A stretch of 64,000 nt of DNA from Clostridium sporogenes (GCF_001020205.1 NZ_CP011663.1:3038001-3102000), one strand, 5' to 3'. Shown: positions 43,658 to 54,800, counted from the stretch's first letter. Notes: a model not told the origin generated them from the letters alone. Translations and numbers: made by a program.

Positions 43658-45691
43658 CTATAATACAAACTTTTCTACGGTAATCTCTCCTTTTTTATCT
43701 AAATAAGCATGTATATCTTTACTTGGTGTTTCTAATAAATATTCTCTATCACCTATAATAAATATTGTATTTTGATAGGCTACATCTACATATATGTCTC
43801 CCTTTTGTAAAATTTGTAGTTTAGTAATAACGCCTGCTTCACTTCCTACCTCTTTACACCTTATTTCATTTTTAGCTGTTATGTGCCCACCTCTTGCTAC
43901 ACTACCATCTTTAGTAAAGTAAACATTATTATTGCTTGTTAATTTTGATATATATTCACCTTTCCCCGTTATATAAATGTCTCCTGTACTTTGTATTTTA
44001 GAATCTTGGCAATAACTAATATTAACATTAACGGGTAGTGATAATCCATCCTTACACATTTTCATTTTTTCTTCTATAAGATTTACTATTTGCTCTAATT
44101 CTCTGTAATTTTTTATATGAACAGGACCTAATCCTATTAATTTTTTTCTTATAATTCCTACTAATTCATCTTCTTCATCATCACTTCTACACATATTTAT
44201 ATTAGCCATTATAGCTATACATATTTTGGTCAAACTTTTAAATTTATTCTCTATTAAAATCTTTATTATTTCTCCGTCTTTTTTACCTTCTCCAAGTAAA
44301 TTAAATCTCTTTATTTCTTCTACAGCAGAAATTAGTTCTGTAAGAATATCCTTTAATTTTTCTAATTTATTTAATACCATTACCTTTAGAGTATCTTCTC
44401 CACCACCGTATATATCAGAGTTTATTATATTGCCATCTATATTCAAATTGCTTTTTGAAATTATTTCTGATCTCTCTACGTGTTTTTTTATTTCTACAGA
44501 GTTTCCTGCTTCTACTTTCATACCTTCCTTTACAGAACCTTGTACTACTACATCCCCTACAAATGTTATATTTCCTGTACTTATATCCACATCACCTTTA
44601 ACTTCATGGACTTGATATACATAAAATATATTGGATTTTACGCAGGGCTTTCCTTCCATAGCAGCTTCTATGGTATCTTCATCCCTTAAAACTGTTCCTT
44701 GACCTGGTTTTAATATAATTTTCTTTCCTTGTTTATGTTTTTTTACTATACCTTTTATATCGATTCCATCTTGTCCCTCTTTACCTTTTTTTCTTACAGC
44801 TAATACTTCTCCTGGCTTCACAGATTCTATGGAACCTATACTTTTAAAGTCTACGTTTCCTGTTTTATCCTCTGTTAATTTTAATTCTTGATTATCTGTT
44901 GTAAATTTAATCTCTATACTTTCATCCTCTTCGTTAATAGTTTCTGTTCCTTTGGCTATTAACAATTCTATACAGTTATTTTTTGTACACTGCTCTAGAT
45001 TTTCTTTTACTATTCCATAAACTATACCCATCTTTTTCAAAGCTTCTATAATTTCTTCTTCAGTATAATAAGGAGGATCTTTTTCTTCTATTTTACAAGA
45101 ATTTAGTATTAAATAATTTTTATCTTCTACATCTTTCAATCCATACTTTACTTCTGGTTTATATATTACTGAAATATAAGCTTCCATATTATTTTGATCC
45201 GTTTTAACATTTAACTCTCTATGAGCCTTAACTTCTTCAAAAATAACTTCTATTTTATTTTCTTCAAAGACTTCTTTTCTAGATTTTATTCTGTCTCCAT
45301 CTACTAATATTGTTATATTATCTCCTGGAGCTATAGCTGCTGGTTTTCCACCCTCTTTAGGATTTGTAACTATTACTTGGTTTTTTACTATCCTTACTTT
45401 TCCATCATTATCTTCTATACTTTCTTTAGCTATTGATTCCTTTTCTTTGTCTATATTTTCATCATTATGTTCTATATTTTCTTCTACACTATCTTCTATA
45501 CTAACTTTATCTTCTTTCATATTCATTAATTTTTCTTCTGCATTAACTAATATTGTAGTCTTTTTCATGAAAAAGCCTTGTTTCTCTTCTAAAATTTCAT
45601 AATTTAATTCCTCTTCTCTTACTCCTAATTCTTTACAAGCCTTATTTATACATTTATCTAATGTAGAGCAACTATAAATTGTCTTTTTCAT
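43658..45691 (-). CDS. FapA/DUF342 family protein
   Basis: This 677-residue protein has an N-terminal Jag-N-like domain (CINKACKELGVREEELNYEI, residues 12-31), a charged linker rich in Glu/Asp (~70-100), and the DUF342/FapA body with repetitive β-helical turns (GKPCVKSNIFYVYQVHEVKG, DVVVQGSVKEGMKVEAG). A coiled-coil region precedes the C-terminal turns. DUF342 proteins are often at the start of polar flagellar or chemotaxis operons and are linked to flagellar placement or envelope binding; the mechanism is unclear. It is the first gene of the che-fliM-fliY operon. Confidence 0.85.
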   Translation of the reverse strand: MKKTIYSCSTLDKCINKACKELGVREEELNYEILEEKQGFFMKKTTILVNAEEKLMNMKEDKVSIEDSVEENIEHNDENIDKEKESIAKESIEDNDGKVRIVKNQVIVTNPKEGGKPAAIAPGDNITILVDGDRIKSRKEVFEENKIEVIFEEVKAHRELNVKTDQNNMEAYISVIYKPEVKYGLKDVEDKNYLILNSCKIEEKDPPYYTEEEIIEALKKMGIVYGIVKENLEQCTKNNCIELLIAKGTETINEEDESIEIKFTTDNQELKLTEDKTGNVDFKSIGSIESVKPGEVLAVRKKGKEGQDGIDIKGIVKKHKQGKKIILKPGQGTVLRDEDTIEAAMEGKPCVKSNIFYVYQVHEVKGDVDISTGNITFVGDVVVQGSVKEGMKVEAGNSVEIKKHVERSEIISKSNLNIDGNIINSDIYGGGEDTLKVMVLNKLEKLKDILTELISAVEEIKRFNLLGEGKKDGEIIKILIENKFKSLTKICIAIMANINMCRSDDEEDELVGIIRKKLIGLGPVHIKNYRELEQIVNLIEEKMKMCKDGLSLPVNVNISYCQDSKIQSTGDIYITGKGEYISKLTSNNNVYFTKDGSVARGGHITAKNEIRCKEVGSEAGVITKLQILQKGDIYVDVAYQNTIFIIGDREYLLETPSKDIHAYLDKKGEITVEKFVL

Positions 45692-45943
45692 ATTAATCCC
45701 CCTTAAATTATATTATCCCGCCCCCTATTTTGAGGAATATATAAATTCTAAATATAGATATATATAACTATATTTTATATCATATAATAATTTATTACAA
45801 TTTATTTCAATTATTTACAAAGGAAATATTATGCTTAATAAATTAAACATACTCTTTTATTATTTTCGTAATTGTTAATAAATAATGTAGAGATTAATTA
45901 TAAAATAATTATTCTAATCATTATAATTTTAACAATTTTAATA

Positions 45944-47899
45944 TTAATTCTTAATATAAGCTACTATTTCTTTTTCTTTTTTATAACCATATTCTATTTT
46001 TATTTCTGAATCTTCTTTTAAGTTTGTTATTACTATAGGTGATATTAAGCTTTTAACTTTTCCCTCTAAAAATTCTTTATCATAGCTTACTAAAAGTTGT
46101 CCTTTTTTAACCTTTTGTTTTTCTTTTATATATACTTTAAATCCTTCTCCATTAAGGTTTACAGTATCTATACCTATATGTATTAAAACCTCTAAACCTT
46201 CTTTAGTTTCTATAGCTAAGGCATGGTTACTAGGAAATAAAAATTTTATAGTTCCGTCAATAGGGGAATACACCTTATTCCTATAGGGCTCTATGGCAAA
46301 TCCATCTCCTAATAGTTTTTCCGAAAAGACCTCATCTGGTACCTGTTCTAAGGAAACTATTTCTCCTTCTATTGGATTCATTAATTTTAATGATCTTTCA
46401 TATTTTATTATTTCCTTTGGATTCATTCCTTTTTTAATTATTTGTTCTATACTATATTTTATATTTTCCGCTTCAGTACCTAATATTATCTGCACTACCT
46501 TTCCTGTCTGTACTATACCTAACAAATTTATTTTTTCTAAATAAGCCTTATCTAATTTTTTTTCGTCATTTAAAGCTACCCTAAGCCTAGTTATACAACA
46601 ATCTAAATTTATTATATTTTTTTCTCCTCCTAAAGCTTCTAATATTAAAGCTGCTTTTTCATTGCTCTTTATATCTTTATTTTCTTTAAGTGCTATCCCT
46701 TCTCTACCTAGAGTTTTTATATCTTTTTTTATTATTAAATAGTAAAAAACTATAAAATATAATAAAAAATAAAAAATACCTACAGGAAATATTAACAACC
46801 CATTACCTGAAAACTTATATCCTAAAAGATAATCTATAAAGGAGGCTGAAAAAGTATAACCTAATCTTATATTAAAAATGCTAGTTACTATACCTGCTGT
46901 AAAGGCTGCCATAACATGAAAAATAAATAATATAGGTGCTACAAATATAAAAGCAAATTCTATAGGTTCTGTAATCCCTGTAAAAAAAGACACTAAAGCT
47001 GCAGACAGCATTATACTAAGAGCTTTCTTTCTATTGTCTTTTTCTGCAGCGCAAATCATAGCTATAGCTGCTCCCGGAAGCCCAAACATCAATATGGGAA
47101 ACTCTGAAGCCATAAAAACTCCTGCTGTAGGATCTCCATGAAAATACCTTGAGAAATCCCCAAAATATTTAATTCCACTAGGATCTACATAACTACCAAA
47201 TTGATATAAAAAAGGTGGATAGTATATATGGTGAAGTCCTAGTGGAATTAAAAGTCTTTTTCCTGCTGCATAAAAACCTGGTCCTAAAATAGATGTACTT
47301 GCAAATCTAGCAAAATTATCAATATTTTTTTGTACTTCTGGCCATATTGCAACATTAATCATTCCAAACATAAAGGAAATTATAGCTGTAAAAATAAGCA
47401 CAAAACGTTTTCCTCCAAAAAAACCTATGGTACTTGGTAGCTTTATGTTTTTATACTTATTGTATATAATCGCAGCTATAATTCCTATTATTATTCCACC
47501 AAAAACACCTAAATCTATATTGGTACTTCTTAATATCTCATCATAAAATTTACTATCCATAAAAGCTTCTAATGTCATATTTCTTTGGGCAGACATTTTA
47601 ATAGCCGCCTCTTTAGCGGCCTTTGAACTTCCTACGTTTAATATGCCTTGTAATATCAATTGACCTACTAAAGCAGCTAAAGCTGCTCCTCCTTCCCCTT
47701 CTGAAAGGCCTATAGCAACCCCTATAGCAAATATTAAGGGAAGATTACTAAATATAGCATCTCCCGCTTTTAACATATATATATTATTTAAAAGATCTGG
47801 ATAGCCTAATCTTAAAAGTAGAGCTGCAGCGGGCAATACAGATACAGGTAACATTAAGGATTTTCCTACCTTTTGAAGAATAGTTAAAATTTTTTTCAA
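45944..47899 (-). CDS. ptsG: PTS glucose/N-acetylglucosamine-type EIICBA
   Basis: The 651-residue protein has the EIIC membrane domain first (GLHHIYYPPFLYQFG, GITEPIEFAFIFVAPILF), then EIIB with the phospho-Cys in NLDCCITRLRVAL (~residue 440), and EIIA with the phospho-His in VLIHIGIDTVNLNGEGF near the C-terminus. It imports and phosphorylates a hexose. The adjoining antiterminator of GlcT type and a hairpin in the leader point to glucose, though GlcNAc is possible. It follows glcT by 82 bp. Confidence 0.9.
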   Translation of the reverse strand: MKKILTILQKVGKSLMLPVSVLPAAALLLRLGYPDLLNNIYMLKAGDAIFSNLPLIFAIGVAIGLSEGEGGAALAALVGQLILQGILNVGSSKAAKEAAIKMSAQRNMTLEAFMDSKFYDEILRSTNIDLGVFGGIIIGIIAAIIYNKYKNIKLPSTIGFFGGKRFVLIFTAIISFMFGMINVAIWPEVQKNIDNFARFASTSILGPGFYAAGKRLLIPLGLHHIYYPPFLYQFGSYVDPSGIKYFGDFSRYFHGDPTAGVFMASEFPILMFGLPGAAIAMICAAEKDNRKKALSIMLSAALVSFFTGITEPIEFAFIFVAPILFIFHVMAAFTAGIVTSIFNIRLGYTFSASFIDYLLGYKFSGNGLLIFPVGIFYFLLYFIVFYYLIIKKDIKTLGREGIALKENKDIKSNEKAALILEALGGEKNIINLDCCITRLRVALNDEKKLDKAYLEKINLLGIVQTGKVVQIILGTEAENIKYSIEQIIKKGMNPKEIIKYERSLKLMNPIEGEIVSLEQVPDEVFSEKLLGDGFAIEPYRNKVYSPIDGTIKFLFPSNHALAIETKEGLEVLIHIGIDTVNLNGEGFKVYIKEKQKVKKGQLLVSYDKEFLEGKVKSLISPIVITNLKEDSEIKIEYGYKKEKEIVAYIKN

Positions 47900-47930
47900 T
47901 ATTACACACCACCTTTAAGCTAGCTTATAG

Positions 47931-47957
47931 TTTAAAAACCTTGCAAAAGCAAGGTTT
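47931..47957 (-). terminator. Leader terminator / antiterminator region of ptsG
   Basis: AAACCTTGC (minus strand 47957-47949) pairs perfectly with GCAAGGTTT (47944-47936) around TTTT, followed by two more T. It lies between glcT and ptsG. A GlcT-type protein would bind the overlapping RNA just upstream and prevent termination when glucose is being transported. The antiterminator fold itself was not confirmed. Confidence 0.65.
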
Positions 47958-47981
47958 CTTAGTTTATATATTTAATATACC

Positions 47982-48809
47982 TTAATATTGCCCTATCCTT
48001 TTTAAATGTAATGCTATATATCCTATTTCATCCTCTGGTATTTTTATTTCAAATAATTTTTCTATAAGCATGGCTACTTTAATGGCAATGCCAAACTCAC
48101 TTTTCATTTCTTCTTTTATACTATGTAATAGCTCATTTTTTATAGTTTTATTTTCTTTAACTCTTTCTATCATAAAATTTAAATGAGTCAAAGTTCTTAC
48201 ATAAGAAAGAGAATTTTTATCTAAAGGTTTTCCTTTTAATTTAGATATAAGTTCCATTACTTTGCTTATCTTTTTAGTATAGGCTAAGGATTCCGAAACC
48301 TGCTGCTTTGTAATACCTGCTCTTATATGAAGACATATAAATCCTGCTTCATCCTTTGGAAGATTAACCTTTAATCTATCATTTATCATATAAAGAGCCT
48401 TCATAGCTATTTCATATTCTTTTGGATAAATTATGCCTAGTTCTTCTAAAAAAGGGTTTTCTATATTTATTCCCTTTTCTATTCTTCTTAATGCAAAATT
48501 TATATGATCTGGTAAAGAAATATGAACTCCTTCATTTAATTTTGTGTTTAAAGCCTTTTCCGAAAAATTTATTATTTCTTCGGAAATACCCACTATTTTA
48601 TTGTCTATATTATTCAAAACTTTATCATAGTTTTCTGACATTTTTGAGGTGGTCTTTATATATACTTTTTCTATTTTATCCTTAGGAAGAACTTCCCCTT
48701 TTTTAGAATTAAATCCTATGCCTTTCCCTACCAGTATTGCATCCTCTTCTTGCCAATTAGCTATTATTACATTATTATTAAGAACCTTTTTTACTGTATA
48801 GTTCTCCAA
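47982..48809 (-). CDS. glcT: BglG-family transcriptional antiterminator (GlcT)
   Basis: Residues 1-~55 of this 275-residue protein are the RNA-binding CAT domain (YTVKKVLNNNVIIANWQEED, GKGIGFNSKKGE). Two PRD domains follow, with conserved His in GVHISLPDHINFAL, AGFICLHIRAG, THLNFMIERV and IGYIALHLKRIG. PTS phosphorylation of the PRDs controls binding to the leader of the next gene. The target hairpin lies at 47931-47957. The gene has GGAGTGTTAAGATTTG before its start. Confidence 0.92.
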   Translation of the reverse strand: MENYTVKKVLNNNVIIANWQEEDAILVGKGIGFNSKKGEVLPKDKIEKVYIKTTSKMSENYDKVLNNIDNKIVGISEEIINFSEKALNTKLNEGVHISLPDHINFALRRIEKGINIENPFLEELGIIYPKEYEIAMKALYMINDRLKVNLPKDEAGFICLHIRAGITKQQVSESLAYTKKISKVMELISKLKGKPLDKNSLSYVRTLTHLNFMIERVKENKTIKNELLHSIKEEMKSEFGIAIKVAMLIEKLFEIKIPEDEIGYIALHLKRIGQY

Positions 48810-49064
48810 ATCTTAACACTCCAAACCTTTTTCTTTCCAAACTTATATTTAACATAATATTAAATCTTCTACTCCTACCTCTATGTTATAATTATAAAAT
48901 TTATTAATTTTTATATTACAAAGTCTTTAAAAAATGAATTGATTTTTATATCATAATATAAAATTATATTTTTTATTCAATATTTTGTCAATCTATTAAT
49001 AAATCCTACTGTGCTATGTATCTTATAAAATCACACTACAATATTCATTTGATTTTTAGAATAA

Positions 49065-49898
49065 TTATTCTTTATTTTTGTAACCTTTTATATCTTCCTC
49101 TATAGCTTTATTATAGCCTTCTATAATACTTAGTATTAATTTATTCTCTGAAGATTTAAATTCTATTTCATCTACAGATTTTATTGGCAAAACCTTTGGT
49201 GATGTACCTGATATAAATAACCCCTCTAATTTGCCTATATCTTTATAATGTACTTTTTCTTCTTCAACCTTCAAATTTAGATTTTTACATACATCTATTA
49301 TATTTTGTCTTGTTATTCCTGGTAATACCTTTTCTATGGGGGCTGTTATTACTTTACCATCTTTTATCATAAATATGTTAGATTTACTCCCCTCTGTTAT
49401 GTATCCATTTCTGTCTACCAGTATTGCTTCATAAGCTTTCTCTTCCTTTATCTTTTCTCCTACAATTTTCCTGAAATACATATTTATAACCTTTGCATTT
49501 GGATTCTCTCTCTCTCCATGATAAAGTATAGTTTTTACTCCCCTTTTATACTCTATTTCCTCTGGATAATTATGTTTTAAAAAATAGCATAAAAAGGTAT
49601 TATTCTTTCCCTTATTAAAATTAAACACTAATTTTATATTGCCTATAGATACTCTATTTATTTCTATAAGTCTATTTATATTTTCTTTTATTTCTTCTTC
49701 ATCTAGCCATAAATTTAGCCCTTCTAATTTTGCAGAGTTATAAAATCTTTCTAAATGACTTTTTAAAAACAAAGGCGCTCCATCTATTATTCTTATAACT
49801 TCATATAGAGATTTTCCCCCTTTAAGGAAACTTTCCTCAAAGGAATCTCTTTCTTTTATTTTCTCATTTTCTATAAAGAATTCGTTGAAACATTCCAT
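49065..49898 (-). CDS. Class IV aminotransferase-fold PLP enzyme (PabC/IlvE type)
   Basis: This ~277-residue protein has the fold-type IV pattern SLYEVIRIIDGAPLFLKSHL (near residue 30), the PLP-lysine region NMYFRKIVGEKIKEEKAYEA, ILVDRNGYITEGSKSNIFMI and LFISGTSPKVLPI. The group includes 4-amino-4-deoxychorismate lyase, branched-chain and D-amino acid aminotransferases, which cannot be separated here. The start is uncertain: ATGs at 49904 and 49898 both follow GGGGGATGT. No folate or branched-chain genes are next to it. Confidence 0.8.
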   Translation of the reverse strand: MECFNEFFIENEKIKERDSFEESFLKGGKSLYEVIRIIDGAPLFLKSHLERFYNSAKLEGLNLWLDEEEIKENINRLIEINRVSIGNIKLVFNFNKGKNNTFLCYFLKHNYPEEIEYKRGVKTILYHGERENPNAKVINMYFRKIVGEKIKEEKAYEAILVDRNGYITEGSKSNIFMIKDGKVITAPIEKVLPGITRQNIIDVCKNLNLKVEEEKVHYKDIGKLEGLFISGTSPKVLPIKSVDEIEFKSSENKLILSIIEGYNKAIEEDIKGYKNKE

Positions 49899-50024
49899 TA
49901 ACATACATCCCCCATTTACTGTAAACATCATAATTCTTATATTGTGTATTAATATTATAAAGTGCTTAAATTAGTTTCAATTAAAACTAACAGCTATCAA
50001 ATTCAATATGAATTAAATTTTACT

Positions 50025-50666
50025 CTACTTCCAATTAAGTACTTCTATATTATTGTACTTCTTTTTTGCATTTATAAGATAAGGCTTTCCTACTAGTTTA
50101 AATAAAGGTAAATCCGCTAAAGAATCTGAAAACATATAGGATTCCTTAAAATTCACTTCTATATTCTCTTCTTTTAAAACTTCCATAAGCCTTCTTACCT
50201 TTTCTTCTCCCTTACAGTTTTCTCCTATTATTTTTCTCTTATATGACCCTTCTTTTAATGTAAATATAGTTCCTATTACTTTATCTACTTCTTTTATATT
50301 ATAAAGTTCTTTTAAATAAAATTCTGCAGAAGCAGATATAAGGTATACTTTATATCCTTCACTTTTTAATTTTCTCATAGTATCTATAGCATCTTTATAT
50401 AATATTTTGCTTAATTTTTTATCATAGAATTCTTTTACATAGCTTTGCATTTCATCCTCTGTGATACCATCTATAAATCCTATAAATATTTCTTTAGCTT
50501 TTCCTGCTTGAAATATTTTCAAAGCATACAAAAGCCCAGATATAACTATTTTAGGGGCATGAAATATAAGAGAGGGTTTCTTTTTAAGCATAAATTTATA
50601 AAATTGTATAAGCGTTTCTTGTTTGGTAAGTGTGTAATCTACATCAAATATTGCCAATCTTTCCAA
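50025..50666 (-). CDS. HAD-superfamily subfamily IB phosphatase
   Basis: The 213-residue protein has the nucleophile motif AIFDVDYTLTKQET (residues 5-18), the second motif in VYLISASAEFYLKEL and the acidic end MFSDSLADLPLF (SD..D). The IB subfamily includes SerB-like phosphatases and lipid-linked phosphatases. The substrate is not evident. GAAGGGGTGGTATTTTGG precedes the start. It is convergent with nothing and lies alone between two short gaps. Confidence 0.82.
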   Translation of the reverse strand: MERLAIFDVDYTLTKQETLIQFYKFMLKKKPSLIFHAPKIVISGLLYALKIFQAGKAKEIFIGFIDGITEDEMQSYVKEFYDKKLSKILYKDAIDTMRKLKSEGYKVYLISASAEFYLKELYNIKEVDKVIGTIFTLKEGSYKRKIIGENCKGEEKVRRLMEVLKEENIEVNFKESYMFSDSLADLPLFKLVGKPYLINAKKKYNNIEVLNWK

Positions 50667-50786
50667 AATACCACCCCTTCTATAAGTTGTATTCTTATAT
50701 TATACTATATATTTTGTGATTTTTTATAATATATTCATTTTTTATTTATACTAGACTTTTCAATCCTAATATTTCCCATTAAATTA

Positions 50787-50818
50787 AAAGAGCCCCTGAC
50801 AAATCAGAGACTCTTTTT
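50787..50818 (-). terminator. Terminator after the DUF1292 gene
   Basis: AAAAGAGTCTCTGA pairs, with two weak positions, with TCAGGGGCTCTTTT around TTTG, ending in a T-run on the minus strand. It begins 7 bp after the stop codon. Confidence 0.82.
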
Positions 50819-50824
50819 ATAATA

Positions 50825-51184
50825 CTATTGTAAATTTTCGTAGTAAGCAGTTACTTCGTCAAATTCTTTTTCCTCTGGATTAACAAGTTCAACTTCGTCC
50901 CCTTGACCTTCTTCTCTAAATAAGTATACTGAATTATTTTCTGGGTTTTGTACTAATGCATATACATTATCTTTATATTCAAATTCTTCTATTACTTCAC
51001 AAGTAACAGCATTTCCGTTTTCATCTTGTAAATCCACAAGAATTGTTTCACCGCATTCTTCATCTTCGCAGCCACAACCGCAGTTTTCTTCTACTTCACC
51101 GCAACCGCAAGTGTCTTTTTCTATTTCTTCTTCACAGCCACAACCGCAACCGCAACCGCAACTATTTATTTTTTCATCTTTCAT
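50825..51184 (-). CDS. DUF1292 protein with Cys-Gly-rich N-terminus
   Basis: The 119-residue protein has an unusual N-terminal stretch of alternating Cys and Gly (CGCGCGCGC, CGCG, CGCGC) among acidic residues, 12 Cys in total. A DUF1292 domain follows (ILVDLQDENGNAVTCEVIEE, NVYALVQNPE). Cys-X-Cys runs can bind metal or form disulfides; neither is shown. The ATG at 51184 is chosen since AGGAGATTTT precedes it. The frame extends to 51217 behind another strong AAGGAGGTGA, but without a usual start at proper spacing. Confidence 0.85.
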   Translation of the reverse strand: MKDEKINSCGCGCGCGCEEEIEKDTCGCGEVEENCGCGCEDEECGETILVDLQDENGNAVTCEVIEEFEYKDNVYALVQNPENNSVYLFREEGQGDEVELVNPEEKEFDEVTAYYENLQ

Positions 51185-51358
51185 AAAATCTCCTGATAAT
51201 ATTACCAGGATCTTCACCTCCTTTTTTCCTATGTTCTAATTGTACCCTTAAACAGAGTTTTTTAAAAGGGTTTTTTTGCTTTTTCATAAAATTATTTAAT
51301 AATCATTATCATTTTCTTTATATATTTATAAATTCAAAAAAATTTTATGATAAAAATA

Positions 51359-51396
51359 TACCAAGTAAATAATTAATATTAATTATTTACTTGGTA
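51359..51396 (-). terminator. Perfect 38-bp palindrome, terminator of the microprotein gene
   Basis: TACCAAGTAAATAATTAA and its exact complement flank a central TA, giving a perfect palindrome. On the minus strand it is followed by TATTTTTAT. It lies about 45 bp after the stop of the 35-residue ORF. Confidence 0.65.
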
Positions 51397-51439
51397 ATAA
51401 AATATTTTTATTTACTTTTTGTAATATTTAATTTTTCAT

Positions 51440-51547
51440 TTATTTTTTGTTCATCTCTTTAGCAATTTTTTTGAAACCTTTTTCTACGTTATCTAACATG
51501 TTATTTACTGTTTTTTCTACTCTTCTTTTTTTCATTTTTCTAGCCAT
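51440..51547 (-). CDS. 35-residue basic microprotein
   Basis: The ORF MARKMKKRRVEKTVNNMLDN, then VEKGFKKIAKEMNKK, is predicted as an amphipathic, Lys/Arg-rich helix. The AGGGAG ribosome site is 9 bases upstream of the ATG, and a perfect palindromic terminator follows. It stands alone between the DUF1292 gene and PFOR. I do not recognise a family. The start motif and own terminator suggest it is translated. Confidence 0.55.
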   Translation of the reverse strand: MARKMKKRRVEKTVNNMLDNVEKGFKKIAKEMNKK

Positions 51548-51794
51548 AACTTTCATCTCCCTTCAGAAGAAGTTACAGGCTTATTTTATGCATTTTATTT
51601 TTTTATATGCTATTTGGACTTTATAAATATTTGGCTATTTTTTATTAATTTTACACAAATAATTATAGCTAAACTCATTAATACTATATTAAATAGGGAA
51701 TAAAAAAATTTGTTGTTTGTATTGAACTTATACTCATGCTATTTTTTTATAATATGCTATAAATTTTAAAATAATAGCGCTCTTTATACTTAAT

Positions 51795-51819
51795 AAAAAA
51801 GAGCCTTGCGGCTCTTTTT
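51795..51819 (-). terminator. Rho-independent terminator of PFOR
   Basis: AAAAAGAGCC and GGCTCTTTTT form a perfect stem around GCAA, followed by a T-run on the minus strand. It begins 2 bp after the stop codon. Confidence 0.92.
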
Positions 51820-51820
51820 A

Positions 51821-54800
51821 TTATTGTTCAGCTAATTTTTTGTAATTTTCTAATCTTTCTTTAGCATCTTGTTCTGTTTTTGCAAATAATGCTTCAGCAT
51901 CTTCTGGGAATTGTTTAGCAAGTGATGCATATCTTACTTCTCCCATTAAGAAGTCTTTGAAGTTTGCTGTTGGTTCTTTTGAATCTAATGAGAATGGATT
52001 CTTTCCTGCTTCTTTTAATTCTGGATTGAATCTGTATAATCCCCAATATCCACAATCAACAGCTTTCTTTTCTTCTAATTGGCTGCATCCCATTCCTGCT
52101 TTTAATCCATGGTTTATACATGGAGCATAAGCTATTATTAATGATGGACCTGGATATGCTTCAGCTTCAGCTATTGCTTTTAATGTTTGGTTCTTGTCTG
52201 CTCCCATAGCAATTTGTGCTACATAAACATAACCATAAGTCATAGCCATTGCACCTAAGTCTTTTTTCTTAGTCTTTTTACCAGATGCTGCAAACTTAGC
52301 TATAGCTGCAGTTGGTGTTGCCTTTGAAGATTGACCACCTGTATTTGAGTAAACTTCTGTATCAAATACAAGGATATTTACGTCTTCTCCTGAAGCAAGT
52401 ACGTGATCTACTCCACCATATCCGATGTCGTAAGCCCAACCGTCTCCACCGAATATCCAGTGTGATCTCTTAACTAAGAAATCTTTGTTTTCATATATTT
52501 CTTTTAGGAATTTGTCGCTTCCTTTTTCTTTTCCTACTAATTCTATAACTTTGTCTGCTCTTTCTCTAGTACCTTCTCCTAGATCTTTATTGTTTAACCA
52601 ATCTTCTAGAGCAGCTCTTAATTCTCCTGATATAACTGTTCCTGTCATATCTTTTTCTGAACAATCTTCTGTTCCTATTGCACAGCTTTGAAGTTCTTCT
52701 GCTGATTTAAATCCTAATACAGCTTTTACATCTTCTGTAACTTTATCTCTTATTTGTTTTACTCCAAGATACATACCCATTCCAAATTCAGCATTATCTT
52801 CGAATAATGAGTTAGCCCAAGCTGGACCGTATCCTTTATGGTTTGTAGTATATGGAGTTGATGGTGCTGATGCGCCCCAAATTGATGAACAACCTGTAGC
52901 ATTAGCTATCATCATTCTATCTCCGAATAATTGAGTTACAAGTTTAGCATATGGAGTTTCTCCACAACCAGCACAGGCACCTGAAAACTCTAATAATGGT
53001 TGTTCGAATTGACTACCCTTAACTGAATTCTTCTTCATTGGATTAGCTTTTGGAGATACTTTCATTGCATATTCCCAATTCTTATCTTGTTCAATTTGAG
53101 TATCAAATGGTTTCATTATTAATGCTTTTTCCTTAGCAGGACATACATCTGCACAGTTTCCGCATCCTGTACAATCATATGGACTTATAGCCATTGTGAA
53201 GTTTAATCCTTTTGCTCCTACAGCTGGTTTTGATTTAAATCCTTCTGGAGCATTTTTAACTTCTTCATCAGATAAAAGTACTGGTCTTATAACCGCATGT
53301 GGACATACATATGAACATTGATTACATTGAATACATTTATCTAATTGCCATTCTGGAACATTTATAGCAATTCCTCTTTTTTCGTAAGCAGCTGTTCCTG
53401 ATGGGAATGTACCATCTTCCATTCCTTTAAATGCACTTACAGGAAGTTTATCTCCTTCTTGTCTGTTCATTGGTTCAACAATATTTTTGATAAATTCTGG
53501 GTTTTCTTTAGCTTCACATGCACCTTCGCATTTAGCATCTTTCCATGAAGCTGGAACTTCTATTTTAACTATAGCATTAACGCCTTTGTCTATAGCAGCG
53601 TTATTCATATCAATGATTTTTTGACCTTTTTTACCATAGTTAGTTACAACAGCATCTTTTAGGTATTTAACTGCATCTTCTACTGGTATAATGTTTGCAA
53701 TCTTGAAGAAAGCAGCTTGACAAATCATGTTGATTCTTCCGCCTAAGCCTATTTCTTGTGCTATTTTAACAGCATTTAATGTATAGAATTCTATATCATT
53801 TTCAGCAATGTATTTTTTCATTGAAGCTGGTAGGTGTGTTTCTACTTCTTCTGGAGTCCAGATAGTATTTAATAAGAATCTACCACCTTTTTTCAATCCT
53901 TCTAATACATTGTATTTATATACATAAGATTGATTGTGACAAGCTACAAAGTCAGCTTGGTTTATTAGGTATGGTGATTGTATAGGTGATTTACCAAATC
54001 TTAAGTGAGAAATTGTTATACCACCAGATTTTTTAGAATCATATGCAAAGTATCCTTGTGCATACATGTCTGTATGGTCACCTATGATTTTTATAGCACT
54101 CTTGTTAGCTCCAACAGTACCATCTGAACCTAATCCCCAGAACTTACATGCTGTAGTTCCAGCTGGAGTTGTGTTTATAGATTCTGATTCTTCTAATGAT
54201 GTGTTTGTAACATCATCAACTATACCTATAGTAAATCCATCTTTTGGTTCATCTTTCTTTAAGTTTTCATATACACTTAATATGTGTGATGGATAAGTTT
54301 CTTTTGAACCTAATCCGTATCTTCCTCCAACTATTGTTGGTTGCCATTCTTTTCCGTAGAACGCATTTTTAACGTCTAAGTATAATGGTTCTGCTAAAGC
54401 ACCTGGTTCTTTAGTTCTATCTAAAACAGCAATGTTTTTAACTGTTTTTGGTATATATTTAAAGAAGTGTTCTAATGAGAATGGTCTATATAAATGTACT
54501 GTTAATAAACCAACTTTTTCTCCTTTAGCCATTAAGTAATCAACAACTTCTTCTACAGTATCACATACTGATCCCATAGCTATTATTAATCTTTCTGCAT
54601 CTTCTGCACCATAGTAGTTAAATAAATGGTATTCTCTTCCTGTTAATTTTGAGATTTCTCCCATGTATTTTTCAACTATTTCAGGAAGTCTTTCATAGTA
54701 ATTGTTAGATACTTCTCTTTCTTGGAAATAAATATCAGGGTTTTGAGCTGTACCTCTTATAACTGGGTGATCTGGATTTAAAGCTCTTCTTCTGAAAGCT

